64,000 bases of DNA from JAQBQB01 sp963757185 (GCA_963757185.1 CAVWQI010000006.1:62001-126000), one strand, 5' to 3'; numbered from the stretch's first letter, positions 43,026 to 51,875 are shown. Made by a program: numbers and translations. The notes: generated by a model from the sequence alone, not told the origin.

Positions 43026-43946
43026 ATGTCGCTGACAGTGCACCTCCTCGGAACATCCGCGTCACGTCCGACCGTCGAGCGCAACGTCGCCTCGCTCGCG
43101 CTCCACCGCGAAGGCGAGACGCTGATGTTCGATTGCGGCGAAGGCACTCAGCGTCAGATGATGCGATACGGGATCTCGTTCTCTCTCCAAGACATCTTCT
43201 TTACCCACATGCACGCCGATCACCTGCTCGGTGTGATCGGTTTGATCCGAACCATGGCCCTTCAGGGCCGCACCGATTCCCTGCGTCTCTGGGGGCCCAA
43301 AGGGACCGCCAGAGTCCTCAAACGCGTGGAGAGCCTCGGCTTCGAGCGCGCCACCTTTCCCGTCGAGATCCTCGAGCTAGACGACGGTCAGAGCATCCAA
43401 CGCACGGGCTACGCCATCCGCGCGTTTGCCGTCGACCATCGCGGTGCGATGTCCATCGGCTTCGCGATCGTCGAAGAAGAACGCAAAGGCCGATTCAATC
43501 CGGACAAAGCACGTGCACTCGGAATTCCCGAAGGACCACAGTGGGGAAGATTGCATCGCGGATTATCCGTAACATTGGACGATGGTCGTACGGTCGAGTC
43601 GTCGGAGCTCGTGGGAGCGAAAAGATCGGGGCGAAAAGTGGTCATCACGGGTGACACACGGCCGTGCGCCGCGACCATCGATGCGTCGCGCGGCGCCGAC
43701 CTCCTGATTCACGAAGCGACCTTCGGCGACGAGGAGGCCGAGCGGGCGATCGAGACCGGCCACTCCACCGCGCGCGAAGCCGCGCAGATCGCGTGCGAAG
43801 CCGGCGTACGGCGCCTCGTCCTCACGCACTTTTCGGCGAGATACTCGCGCGACGCATCAGAGTTGGAGCAGCAGGCGCGCAGCGTCTTTCCCAATACGAT
43901 GATCGGGAAGGACGGTATGGAGTTGGAGGTACCGTTCCAGGACTAG
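43026..43946 (+). CDS. rnz: Ribonuclease Z (tRNA 3'-endonuclease)
   Basis: The product has 306 residues, the usual short-form length. The metallo-beta-lactamase metal motif is THMHADHLLG (H61, H63, D65, H66), with further ligands in FAVDHRG, ITGDTRP and LTHFSARY. The N-terminal block VHLLGTSASRPTVERNVAS is typical of RNase Z. It matures the 3' ends of tRNA precursors. This fits the two tRNA genes here that lack an encoded CCA. Confidence 0.95.
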   Translation: MSLTVHLLGTSASRPTVERNVASLALHREGETLMFDCGEGTQRQMMRYGISFSLQDIFFTHMHADHLLGVIGLIRTMALQGRTDSLRLWGPKGTARVLKRVESLGFERATFPVEILELDDGQSIQRTGYAIRAFAVDHRGAMSIGFAIVEEERKGRFNPDKARALGIPEGPQWGRLHRGLSVTLDDGRTVESSELVGAKRSGRKVVITGDTRPCAATIDASRGADLLIHEATFGDEEAERAIETGHSTAREAAQIACEAGVRRLVLTHFSARYSRDASELEQQARSVFPNTMIGKDGMELEVPFQD

Positions 43947-44015
43947 CGCGAGCTCGGAGCTGTCGGCCGTACGTCCGGGTCATCCTTCGCCGAGGGGCAT
44001 CTCGGAGGCGGAAGT

Positions 44016-44124
44016 GAGCCCTGCCTCGAGCATGAGCTTGAGCAGGAGCCGTGAGCAAAGGTCTGACGGCGCGGGGCAGTTAGGCTCAAGGCTCCTGCTC
44101 AGGCTCCCGCTCAAAGCAGGGCTC
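44016..44124. repeat. Long imperfect inverted repeat between convergent genes
   Basis: Two arms of about 40 bases, both starting GAGCCCTGC at their outer ends, contain repeated TGAGC and GGAGC motifs every 9-12 bases (TTGAGCAGGAGCC in one, CCTGAGCAGGAGCC in the complement of the other). About 27 bases separate the arms. It fills most of the gap between the rnz stop and the gene at 44183. Confidence 0.75.
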
Positions 44125-44182
44125 GCGCCAACCGCGGCGATGTTCGAGAGGCACGTGGCATCTCTCGAAGGCAGTTGCGCCG

Positions 44183-44479
44183 TTATCCGAGAAGTGTGCT
44201 CTCCCCGATGATCGCATCCGGCCGCGAGATCTTCATCGACCTGCGGTACAGCTTCGTGAGATCATCATCGGTCAACGACTCGAGGACCTTGCCCTTCACG
44301 AGCCGCGACGTCACGCTCCGCGCTTCGGGGCCGTTGCTGATGTACCACGCGTAACGGTCTGTCTTGCCGCTCTTTCCGCCGGGATGATAAAACAACACCA
44401 TCGCGTTGCTGGAGCCCGGGAGATCCACGTCGACGATCCAGAGGATGCCGTCGGGAGAACGCCACGTTCTTGGACGCAT
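44183..44479 (-). CDS. Small protein of unknown function
   Basis: From the ATG at 44479 the product has 98 residues: MRPRTWRSPDGILWIVDVDL, then AMVLFYHPGGKSGKTDRYAW, and a helical end (LTDDDLTKLYRRSMKIS). It has no signal or membrane segment. The frame is open upstream into the DUF2203 gene region, but that part is Arg-rich and looks non-coding. I do not recognise the family. The gene follows the DUF2203 gene on the same strand with a 53-base gap. Confidence 0.65.
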   Translation of the reverse strand: MRPRTWRSPDGILWIVDVDLPGSSNAMVLFYHPGGKSGKTDRYAWYISNGPEARSVTSRLVKGKVLESLTDDDLTKLYRRSMKISRPDAIIGESTLLG

Positions 44480-44532
44480 TTCGTTATTTGTGTTTTTTGG
44501 ATTCAGCCCGGCGTCATCGCTCGGGCAGAGGT

Positions 44533-44934
44533 TCAAACGGCGACGGCGGGTGCGAGCGGTTGACGTCCGGCGTAGCCGGCATCGAGCTCGTGCCAGAATT
44601 GAACCTGGGGCTCGCCGAGGTGCCAGCACAAGAGCACCACGCGTCCCTCGTAGTCGCTCGGGAAATCCACAAGGCCGAGTCGCGGGTCCTTGAGCTGGAT
44701 TCCAAGATCCTCGAGCTCGCGCTGATACCCATCGAGCTCGCGCGCGTAGGCCTGCGCCTGGCGCTCGAGCTGTTCGGCGCGGTTGCGCGAATCCTCGGCG
44801 CGGTTGGTCGACGCGACGAGGTCCAGCTCGAGGATCGTCTCACGCCATTTGCGATGCTGCCGCACGACGTCTTCGACGATCTTGCGAACTAGCGGGAGGG
44901 TTCGATTGGCCTGGTCGACCGTGAACAGTTGCAT
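44533..44934 (-). CDS. DUF2203-family protein
   Basis: From the ATG at 44934 the product has 133 residues. It opens with MQLFTVDQANRTLPLVRKIV, the DUF2203 signature (FT-x-x-EAN-x-x-LP-x-V), followed by a long helix (AEQLERQAQAYARELDGYQR) and a C-terminal block (QLKDPRLGLVDFPSDYEGR; VLLCWHLGEPQVQFWHELDAGYAGR). The family is uncharacterised. The open frame upstream of the ATG overlaps the thioesterase gene end and is not used. The gap to the thioesterase gene is 14 bases, so these are probably co-transcribed. Confidence 0.9.
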   Translation of the reverse strand: MQLFTVDQANRTLPLVRKIVEDVVRQHRKWRETILELDLVASTNRAEDSRNRAEQLERQAQAYARELDGYQRELEDLGIQLKDPRLGLVDFPSDYEGRVVLLCWHLGEPQVQFWHELDAGYAGRQPLAPAVAV

Positions 44935-44948
44935 GTCTGTCGTTCGTG

Positions 44949-45455
44949 CTATCCGTTCGGTAATGCGTGTTCGGTGGTGCGCGCTTCCGCCTCTCTTTCC
45001 TCGAGCCGTCGCCGCCGGCGTTCCTTGGCGGCCGCCCAGCGCCGCTTCTCGTCCGGGGTTTCCGGCACGAGCCCCGGCACTTCGATGGGACGACCGTTTC
45101 GATCCACGGCAACGAACGTGAGGTAGCACGAGTTGGTGTGCCGCCGCCGGCCAGTCAGCAGGTCCTCGGCTTCAACCCGGACGCCGACCTCCATCGAGGT
45201 GCGGCCCACCCAGTTGACGCTGGCTTTCATGACCAAGAGGTCGCCGAGATGAATTGGCTCGCGAAAGTCGACACGATCGATCGAGGCCGTGACCACCGGC
45301 GCCCGGCTGTGCCTGAACGCGGCGATCGCCGCCGTCTTGTCCATCATCGAAAGAACCACGCCACCGAACACGTGGCCCATGTTGTTGGCGTGCTGGGGCA
45401 GCATGAGCTCGGAGGATTCGTGCAGACTGTCGCGGACGGCCTTGGACTCTGTCAT
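44949..45455 (-). CDS. Acyl-CoA thioesterase (hotdog fold, YciA/BACH-like)
   Basis: From the ATG at 45455 the product has 168 residues. The hotdog domain shows LPQHANNMGHVFGGVVLSMM with the conserved N-x-x-G-x-x-x-G-G layout, the catalytic region MMDKTAAIAAFRHS, and VTASIDRVDFREPIHLGDLL. The final 40 residues are a charged Arg/Glu-rich tail (KERRRRRLEEREAEARTTE). It hydrolyses acyl-CoA thioesters in the cytoplasm. The ATG lies inside the 3' end of the lipoprotein frame upstream. Confidence 0.9.
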   Translation of the reverse strand: MTESKAVRDSLHESSELMLPQHANNMGHVFGGVVLSMMDKTAAIAAFRHSRAPVVTASIDRVDFREPIHLGDLLVMKASVNWVGRTSMEVGVRVEAEDLLTGRRRHTNSCYLTFVAVDRNGRPIEVPGLVPETPDEKRRWAAAKERRRRRLEEREAEARTTEHALPNG

Positions 45456-46641
45456 GGCGGGCAAGCTGGAGGTTCCAACGGCCGAGCATGGCGACGTGAG
45501 GCGGCTCGCCATACATCGACGCGGCATTGAAGGCACGCACGAGCGCCTGTCGGTCGCCCGCGCTGATCGGAGGACGATCGAGCCAGTCCACCCGATGCAC
45601 CGGCGCGCCGACCAACGCCAATGGCCACTCCCGCATCGCGCTGTCGGCGATCGAAAGGTGCGCGACGTCGCCGGTCGTATCATACCGCGCGATAACGCGA
45701 TAGCGCGGCGCGTCCCAATGCTCGGTTCCCGTCGAATCCGTCCGCGCTCGGGCCGACGCGGAATCCGGCGACCACGCCACCGAGTCCACCGCCAACGGCT
45801 CGAGCTCGAGACCGTTCCCCTCCGGCCCTTCCCCCTGCCCCGGTACGTGAAACGCGACGGCCGCGCGTCCGGCGAGGGTCGTGATCGTGAAGCTGCGGTC
45901 GTCGAACTTCTGTTGCGCGAGGGCGGCCGCGGCGCGCCGCTCATCGGGGCCGAGTGAGAACGCGACGCGCGACACCGAGTCGCGCATGATCTCGAATTGG
46001 TGGCGGCCGGCGGCGATCACGCGGTCGCCATTCGCGGCGCCGAACAACTCGCGGACGCCGCTCGGCTTGCCGGAGCGAAGATCCACGACGCCTCGCCGAG
46101 TTGCGCGCCACGAGTTCCCGCCGCGCGTGCTGACGTCGAGGCGGTACTCATACGACAAGAACGGACCGAACACGTCCAGAATATCGAGCTCGGCGGTCGC
46201 CTGCTGGCTCGGATCGGCTTCGCCGTCTTCGTCGGGCGACAGGGGTTTCTCGTCGGGATGTGCGCGCGCATACGCGGCCGCCATTCGAGGCACGACAGTG
46301 TCCGCGAAAACGAGCGAACTGTCGCCGGTGAGGAGATCGCGGCGATACATGAACTGGCCGACGAGCAACGCGTCGTCGTACGACCGGTCGTCGTCGGCGC
46401 TGTAAACCTCGTACCACCGGCCGCCGTAGCGCGCCAGCACGAGGGGCTCGCCGCGGACCTCCGGACGCCCCTCCATCGTGGAAATCCAGTACGTCGAATC
46501 GCTGCCGACGACGAGGAACTCGGCGCGCGGCGGCGGATTGCGCAGCGCGCTGTCCGTGCCGCGGGAAGGTCCGCAGGCGGCGGTCGCGAGAAACAGCGCC
46601 CACACGGAGCGACGGGCCGCCAGGCGCGAGAGGGTTAACAT
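45172..46641 (-). CDS. Lipoprotein of unknown function, 3' end doubtful
   Basis: From the ATG at 46641 the frame runs 489 codons. A lipoprotein signal ends at TAAC (cysteine near residue 23). The first 390 or so residues look like a real protein (FLVVGSDSTYWISTMEGRPE, YGGRWYEVYSADDDRSYDDA, WSPDSA). The last 95 or so overlap the thioesterase gene in another frame and have shadow-like, Arg/Gly-rich composition. In the neighbouring frame an ATGA (45452-45455) would give the usual stop-start overlap with the thioesterase gene. A one-base frameshift close to 45460-45500 may therefore have removed the true stop. I do not recognise the family. Confidence 0.6.
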   Translation of the reverse strand: MLTLSRLAARRSVWALFLATAACGPSRGTDSALRNPPPRAEFLVVGSDSTYWISTMEGRPEVRGEPLVLARYGGRWYEVYSADDDRSYDDALLVGQFMYRRDLLTGDSSLVFADTVVPRMAAAYARAHPDEKPLSPDEDGEADPSQQATAELDILDVFGPFLSYEYRLDVSTRGGNSWRATRRGVVDLRSGKPSGVRELFGAANGDRVIAAGRHQFEIMRDSVSRVAFSLGPDERRAAAALAQQKFDDRSFTITTLAGRAAVAFHVPGQGEGPEGNGLELEPLAVDSVAWSPDSASARARTDSTGTEHWDAPRYRVIARYDTTGDVAHLSIADSAMREWPLALVGAPVHRVDWLDRPPISAGDRQALVRAFNAASMYGEPPHVAMLGRWNLQLARHDRVQGRPRQSARILRAHAAPARQQHGPRVRWRGSFDDGQDGGDRRVQAQPGAGGHGLDRSCRLSRANSSRRPLGHESQRQLGGPHLDGGRRPG

Positions 46642-46693
46642 CCTAGGCAGAATATACTGGCGGGCCGGCCACGATCGCCGGTCCGAGCAATGG

Positions 46694-46812
46694 GAACGCA
46701 GATGACGCAGATCTTGAACGGCAATGACGCAGATGAAAAGCGAACTTGGCTTGGGAAAACACAAAGTTTTTCATCTGCGGCAATTGTTTTTTCATCTGCG
46801 TCATCTGCGTTC
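46694..46812. repeat. CGCAGAT-family inverted repeat (empty form)
   Basis: The left arm starts GAACGCAGATGACGCAGAT; the complement of the right arm starts GAACGCAGATGACGCAGAT too. Both arms then carry a second CGCAGATGAAAA copy after about 30 bases. The tract lies between the divergent starts of the lipoprotein gene (46641) and the DUF4015 gene (46924), so it cannot be an ordinary shared terminator. It shares its core and arrangement with 58109-58219 and its core with 55546-56108. Confidence 0.85.
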
Positions 46813-46923
46813 ACTTTTTTCAGACGCCAGTCGTGGCCGACTGGGCGCGCGTCGGCCGGCCAGTCCGCCCATTGGCGCTAGATTTCGACCGTCGCCCCCA
46901 AAAATCAGCGGAGCCCCACAACC

Positions 46924-48012
46924 GTGCCTCGCATGAGTTCCGCGCATATCGCGCTCGCGTGCTGCGCGTCGATGCCACTCGTCTCGCCCGCGCCCGCGCA
47001 GCAGCCGACCGGTCCGACGGTCGTGCGCGCGCTGTACGTGAATCGCTGGGCGGCGCAGAGCAAAAAGAAGATGGCGAAGCTGGTCGCCATCGCCGACACG
47101 ACCGAGATCAACGCGCTCGTCGTCGACATGAAGGACGAGTTCGGGCTCAACTACGCGACGAAGAACCCGGAGTTCGCCAAGAACGCCGGAAACTCGGGAA
47201 AAGCGAACGTCGTCGCCCTGCTCGATACGCTCAAAGCGCACAAGATTTTCCCGATCGCGCGCATCGTCGTCTTCAAGGACTCCGTGACGGCGCGCGTCCA
47301 TCCCGAGTGGACCATTCGCAAGGCGGACGGCTCGGTGTGGCGCGACAAGAAGGGGCTCGCGTGGGTGAACCCGTATCACCACGAGCTGTGGGACTACAAC
47401 ATCGGCGTGGCCGAAGAGTTGGTGAAGCTCGGGTTCGGCGAGATTCAGTTCGACTACATCCGGTTTCCCGAGCCGTATCCGAGCCTTCCCAAACAGGTCT
47501 TTCCCGACTCGAAGGACGTGACCAAGCCGAACGCGCTCGCCGAGTATCTCAAGGAAGCAAAGACGCGCCTGAACAAGCTCGGCGCGCGCTCGACCGCGGA
47601 CATCTTCGGTCTCGTCACGACCGTGAACGGAGCGCTCGAGGTCGGCCAGGAATGGGAGAAGCTCGCGCCCAACACAGACGTGCTGCTGCCGATGGTCTAC
47701 CCGTCGCACTACCCGCACGGCTCGTTCGGCATCAGCTCGCCGAACGCGGAGCCGTACCAGGTGATCACCACCGCGATCAAGCGGGCGCGGGAGCGCGACG
47801 AGAAGCTCGGCATCAAGGAGGCAGAGCACGTACGTCCCTGGCTGCAGGCGTTCACGCTCGGCAAGCCCCCGTACGGCGCCGAGCAGCTCCGCGCCGAGAA
47901 GAAGGCGGTCTACGATTCCGGCTACGACGGCTGGGTCATGTGGAACCCGGGATCGAGCTACGACATCTACCTGCCGGCGCTCGAGAAAACGCTGACGATT
48001 CGAAAGAAGTAG
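46924..48012 (+). CDS. Putative glycoside hydrolase (DUF4015 family), secreted
   Basis: From the GTG at 46924, supported by GGAG nine bases upstream, the product has 362 residues; an ATG at 46933 is an alternative. A signal peptide ends near APAQQ. The mature protein is a TIM-barrel-like DUF4015 (PF13200) domain: VRALYVNRWAAQSKKKMAKL, INALVVDMKDEFG, FPIARIVVFKDS, AWVNPYHHELWDYNIGVAEE, GFGEIQFDYIRFPE and the end YDGWVMWNPGSSYD. The acidic residues in QFDYIRFPE and VVDMKDE suit a glycosidase mechanism. The substrate is unknown. Confidence 0.88.
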   Translation: MPRMSSAHIALACCASMPLVSPAPAQQPTGPTVVRALYVNRWAAQSKKKMAKLVAIADTTEINALVVDMKDEFGLNYATKNPEFAKNAGNSGKANVVALLDTLKAHKIFPIARIVVFKDSVTARVHPEWTIRKADGSVWRDKKGLAWVNPYHHELWDYNIGVAEELVKLGFGEIQFDYIRFPEPYPSLPKQVFPDSKDVTKPNALAEYLKEAKTRLNKLGARSTADIFGLVTTVNGALEVGQEWEKLAPNTDVLLPMVYPSHYPHGSFGISSPNAEPYQVITTAIKRARERDEKLGIKEAEHVRPWLQAFTLGKPPYGAEQLRAEKKAVYDSGYDGWVMWNPGSSYDIYLPALEKTLTIRKK

Positions 48013-48034
48013 CGCGCTCCCGTCAGGGAGCGCG
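48013..48034. terminator. Hairpin covering both stop regions of convergent genes
   Basis: A perfect 9-base stem CGCGCTCCC/GGGAGCGCG with loop GTCA lies just after the DUF4015 stop. It also contains the stop codon and last codons of the minus-strand gene (48023). No T-run is present, so termination is possible but not certain. Confidence 0.55.
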
Positions 48035-49726
48035 GGGACGGAGTCGGATCGTCAGGACCATCACGTCCTGGGTCCAGCGCGTGATGGCGGCATCGCCGTG
48101 CTCGTCTCGCAGCGATGCGTGAAAGGTCATCGGCTGATCGAGCGCCGCGCCGCACACCATGAAGCCGCCGGTGTATCCGACCTCCCCGGAGCGGCGCACT
48201 GTCCGCACGAGCGTGTCGCCGACGACGACCCTCTGCCTCGTCTCCATTTCGATTCGCGCCCGGATCGCCGGCACGCCCGCGGTGTCGATCACTCGAACAA
48301 TCGCGACTCCCTGCCCGGCGACATACTTGTTGTCCGGGCAGGCCGCACGAAGGGCGTCGGCGCGCGGGTACATCTTGAGCACGTCGACGTCGATGTCACG
48401 CGTCGGGTACCGATCGTCGGCTACCGAGAACGTGCGAGGCGGCGTTTGATTGAACCCGCCCGCGGCCAGGGTCGAGTCGGCGGCGACGACGCTGAAAAGG
48501 CCGCCGATCATTGGACGCGGCAAGCGGAACACGCCGGCGGTATCCGTTGCGACGGTGTCGCCCATGCCGTTCAGCCAGACGCGCGCGCCGGGCACGACGC
48601 GCCCGTGCAGATCCACGACAAGTCCCGTGACCGAGGCGAGACGCGGTTGCCAACTCGAACCGTCGGGCCACGTGACCTGGCGAGCTTCCGCGCCGAGCAC
48701 CTGGTAGCCGAGTACGCGGAAGCGGTGTCGTTCGGGTCGCGGCGGGAGGCTCCGCCGAACGCCGCTCGACATCTCCGATTCGTCGGTCGCGATGATCGGC
48801 GAATGGATCGTCCATCGAACGATCATCGGCACGCCGCTCGGCATCGACTGGAAGGTGATGCTCGCCCCGCTGCCGTCTTTGACGGGCTCGAGATTCGTGT
48901 AGTCGAAGTCGAGCGCGCGGAGATCGAGCGTCTTCCCGTTGAGCCACACAGTGCCACGTATCTCGACGACGTCGTCGCGCTCCGGCGTGACCGGGTCGAA
49001 TCCGATGCCGACGTCGCCCACGTGCGCCGGGTCGGCCGCGATGACGCGCAGACAGTGCGAGGCGGCGAATGCCTCGTCGAGGAGCACGCCTTCGTCGGGC
49101 GCGTAGTAGTCGCGGTCCCCGCCCGCTCGTTCGTGCATGTAGCCCTCGCTGGCGAAGGCGGTCGCTGACCGCGCGGCGATGAACGGCTGGTCGCCGACGA
49201 TCGTCTTGACCCAGACGGTGTCATCCACCACGTGTCTGACCCTCGGATCGCGCTCGACCCTGAAATAGCGCAATCGAAGATTCGGCGGGCGCGCGTCGCG
49301 CGCCACGACGGCGGCGAGGAATCCGCTGCGGGCCTGCTCCCAGAGCTGGAGCGCCTGGCTGTTGGCGTCGTCGCCGGGGCATACTCGCTGCCCCGACGTG
49401 GTGACGGTGGCCAGCTGCGAGGCGATGGCGCGCATGCTGAGGTCGAGCAGTTCGTCGGCGGCCGGAACGGTCGCGTCGATCGGCCGATATCCGATGCGAA
49501 CGACGTGGATCCGCTTCGAGGTTGGGAATCGCGGGACGTCGAAGTGGCCGTCGGCGCCGGCGATGCCGCGGGCGAGGAAGCGCCCCGTTGAATCCGAGAC
49601 CGTGACGACCGCGCCGGTGATCGGCTCCCGCGTCGAGCTGTCGGTGAGCGTGCCGCGCACGCGCTGAGAAAGCGCGGGCGCGGCGGCGAGCGCCGTGAGG
49701 ATGGCACCGACAACGAGGCTACGCAC
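48023..49726 (-). CDS. Secreted protein with carboxypeptidase-regulatory-like domains
   Basis: From a GTG at 49726 the product has 567 residues. A signal peptide (to about residue 20) precedes an N-terminal carboxypeptidase-regulatory-like beta domain (RVRGTLTDSSTREPITGAVV). The central region is unassigned, and a second regulatory-like domain follows near residue 370 (VTGLVVDLHGRVVPGARVWL). Such domains also occur at the front of SusC proteins, but no TonB plug or barrel follows here. The start overlaps the stop of the aminotransferase-type gene by eight bases, so it is the third gene of that run. The function is unknown. Confidence 0.82.
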   Translation of the reverse strand: MRSLVVGAILTALAAAPALSQRVRGTLTDSSTREPITGAVVTVSDSTGRFLARGIAGADGHFDVPRFPTSKRIHVVRIGYRPIDATVPAADELLDLSMRAIASQLATVTTSGQRVCPGDDANSQALQLWEQARSGFLAAVVARDARPPNLRLRYFRVERDPRVRHVVDDTVWVKTIVGDQPFIAARSATAFASEGYMHERAGGDRDYYAPDEGVLLDEAFAASHCLRVIAADPAHVGDVGIGFDPVTPERDDVVEIRGTVWLNGKTLDLRALDFDYTNLEPVKDGSGASITFQSMPSGVPMIVRWTIHSPIIATDESEMSSGVRRSLPPRPERHRFRVLGYQVLGAEARQVTWPDGSSWQPRLASVTGLVVDLHGRVVPGARVWLNGMGDTVATDTAGVFRLPRPMIGGLFSVVAADSTLAAGGFNQTPPRTFSVADDRYPTRDIDVDVLKMYPRADALRAACPDNKYVAGQGVAIVRVIDTAGVPAIRARIEMETRQRVVVGDTLVRTVRRSGEVGYTGGFMVCGAALDQPMTFHASLRDEHGDAAITRWTQDVMVLTIRLRPRAP

Positions 49727-50990
49727 GGCCCGCGGCGATCCGATGCACGCCGTCGATCAAGCGATCGATCTCGTCGTCGGTCGTGTAGCAGGTGCATCCG
49801 GCGCGCACGAATCCACCTCCGTTGCCGCCGACGCCGAACCGGTCGGCGATCGTCGACGCGTAGAAGTCGCCGTTCGACACGAAGACGCCGCGACCCGCGA
49901 GCGCGGTCGCCACGTCGTCGGTCGAGTGACCGCGCAGTGTGAACGAGAGGGTCGGCATCCGCGCGTGACTCGGCTCGGGACCGTACAGGCGAACGCCGTC
50001 GATCTCTTGGAGCGAAAACCAGAGCTTCTCGAACAGCTTGGCGTTGCGCGCTTCGAGGCCGCGCAGCGCTTGCACCACGCCATCGCGCCGAGAGGCCGCA
50101 TGCACGGCGAGTGAAGCGATGAAGTCGACCGCCGCCGCCGCGCCGACGATGGCTTCGTGATTCTGCGTGCCCGTCTCGAGACGCTCGGGCGACTCCTGCG
50201 GCGCCGGATCGAGGCGCGGCGCGTCGAGCGCTTCGATCGCCGCCCGCTTGCCCCAGAGCACGCCGATGTGCGGGCCGTAGAACTTGTACGCCGACATCGC
50301 GACGAAATCGCAGTCGAACAGCTTCACGTCCACCGCCCGGTGCGGCGCATAGTGAACGGCGTCGACGAAGACGCGGACGTTCGACGACGCCGCTCGCGCG
50401 AACTTCGACGCCTGATTGACGCCGTTCATCGTACCGAGCGCGTTCGACGCGGCGAAGATGGCGACGACCTTCGTCCGCGGGCCGAGCAGGCTCCGGTAGT
50501 GATCCCAGTCGAGCGTGCCGTTCTCGAGATTCATCTGCGCCATGCGAATCGTGACGCCGCGCTCCTTCTCGAGCGCGCGCCACGGCGCGACGTTGCCGTG
50601 GTGATCCAGCTCGGTGAGGACGATCTCATCGCCCTTCCCGAGTTCGCGGCCGATCGCCCGCGCGACGTGGAAGGTGAGCGTCGTCATGTTCTGGCCGAAC
50701 ACGATCTCGTCGGGGCGGCCGAACACGAAGTCGGCGAGCGCTTCGCGCGAGCGCGCGATCAGCTCGTCGGTTTCCACGCTCGTCGGGTAACGCCAATGCG
50801 TGTTGGCGTTGTGATGGAAGAGGTAGTCGTCCATCGCGGTGACGACGGAGCGCGGTACCTGCGTTCCGCCCGGACCGTCGAAGTAGGCGACGGGAAATCC
50901 GCCGTGCGTCCGCTCCAGCGCCGGAAACTGCGCGCGGATCTCGTCGACGTCGATGGCCCAGTTCGGGTCCAATCCCGCGACGGTCGTCAT
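49719..50990 (-). CDS. Cysteine-desulfurase-like class V aminotransferase (VC1184 subfamily type)
   Basis: From the ATG at 50990 the product has 423 residues. It opens with the family block FPALERTHGGFPVAYFDGPG. The PLP lysine lies in SAYKFYGPHIGVLWG, with the preceding VDAVHYAPHRAVDV and DHHGNVAPW blocks typical of class V enzymes. The family resembles SufS/CsdA but the usual catalytic cysteine loop is not evident, so sulfur-transfer activity is not certain. The ATG overlaps the stop of the dehydrogenase gene (50987-50990). Confidence 0.88.
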   Translation of the reverse strand: MTTVAGLDPNWAIDVDEIRAQFPALERTHGGFPVAYFDGPGGTQVPRSVVTAMDDYLFHHNANTHWRYPTSVETDELIARSREALADFVFGRPDEIVFGQNMTTLTFHVARAIGRELGKGDEIVLTELDHHGNVAPWRALEKERGVTIRMAQMNLENGTLDWDHYRSLLGPRTKVVAIFAASNALGTMNGVNQASKFARAASSNVRVFVDAVHYAPHRAVDVKLFDCDFVAMSAYKFYGPHIGVLWGKRAAIEALDAPRLDPAPQESPERLETGTQNHEAIVGAAAAVDFIASLAVHAASRRDGVVQALRGLEARNAKLFEKLWFSLQEIDGVRLYGPEPSHARMPTLSFTLRGHSTDDVATALAGRGVFVSNGDFYASTIADRFGVGGNGGGFVRAGCTCYTTDDEIDRLIDGVHRIAAGRA

Positions 50991-51875
50991 GCGATCTCCA
51001 CTCCGGCCCATTGCTCCACCATTTTCACGGCCTCCACGTGGTCGGCGACTTCCCCGAACTCGCCGCGCGCGATCCGAAACAGATCGGCTGTCAGTTGAAG
51101 AATCGGTGCGGGCACGCGGGCGTCGCGCGCAACCTCGGCGGCGATCCCGACGTCTTTTTCGAGCAGCGCCAGCCGAAAGGTTCGCGGAAACTTGCGCGTG
51201 AGCACGCGCTCCGGGATCAGGTTCATCGACGCGTTCGACCGTCCGCTCGACGCGTTGATCACTTCCAGCGCGACCTTGGGATCGACGCCCATCTTCACGA
51301 GCGCCGCGAGTCCCTCGGCGGCCGCGAGAATGTGCGTCGCGAGGAACGCGTTGTTCACGGCTTTGACCGCGTCGCCGGCGCCGACGTCGCCGCAGTGAAC
51401 GATCTTCTGGCCGAAGGTCTCGAGCACGGGGCGCGCCCGCTCGAGGACCGCCGCGTCGCCGCCGACCATGATGGTCAACGTTCCCTTCTCCGCGCCGGTC
51501 GTGCCGCCGCTGACCGGCGCGTCGATGTAGCCGACGTTCTTTCGCGGCGAGCATGTCGCGAATCTTGCGCGACGTCGCCGGGTCACCGGAGGTGCAGTCG
51601 ACGAGCGTGGCTCCGTCCCCGAGGCCGGCGAGGAGACCCTCGGGCCCGTCGAGCAGGCTCGCGACGTCTTGCGACGTCGGCATGCAGGTGACGACGACGT
51701 CCGCGTCTCGCGCCGCATCGGCCGGCGTGGCTGCGTGGCGAGCGCCGAACTCCTTCGCGAAGTCGGCGGCGCGCGACGCGGTACGATTCCATACGGTGAG
51801 GGGCAGGCCCGAGCCGGCCACCCGCACGGCCATCGGCCGGCCGATCGCGCCGAGCCCCAGAAAGGCGATGTTCAT
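50987..51875 (-). CDS. 3-hydroxyisobutyrate dehydrogenase-family oxidoreductase, frameshifted
   Basis: The ATG at 51875 begins MNIAFLGLGAIGRPMA, a Rossmann NAD(P) site (G7, G9, G12), and runs through VDCTSGDPATSRKIRDMLAA. The frame is then lost at an AAA on the minus strand (51540-51542). The other frame continues NVGYIDAPVSGGTTGAEKGT, the substrate-binding signature of the family, with the catalytic lysine in GDAVKAVNNAFLAT, and stops at 50987. Reading AA instead of AAA restores one protein of about 295 residues, the family's normal length. Members oxidise beta-hydroxyacids. It is probably an assembly indel or recent mutation, since the rest is intact. Confidence 0.85.

Noticed and set aside
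48013..48034. Confident Rho-independent terminator
   Set aside because: The stem is perfect but no T-run follows on either strand, and it overlaps coding bases, so it was kept at moderate confidence only.
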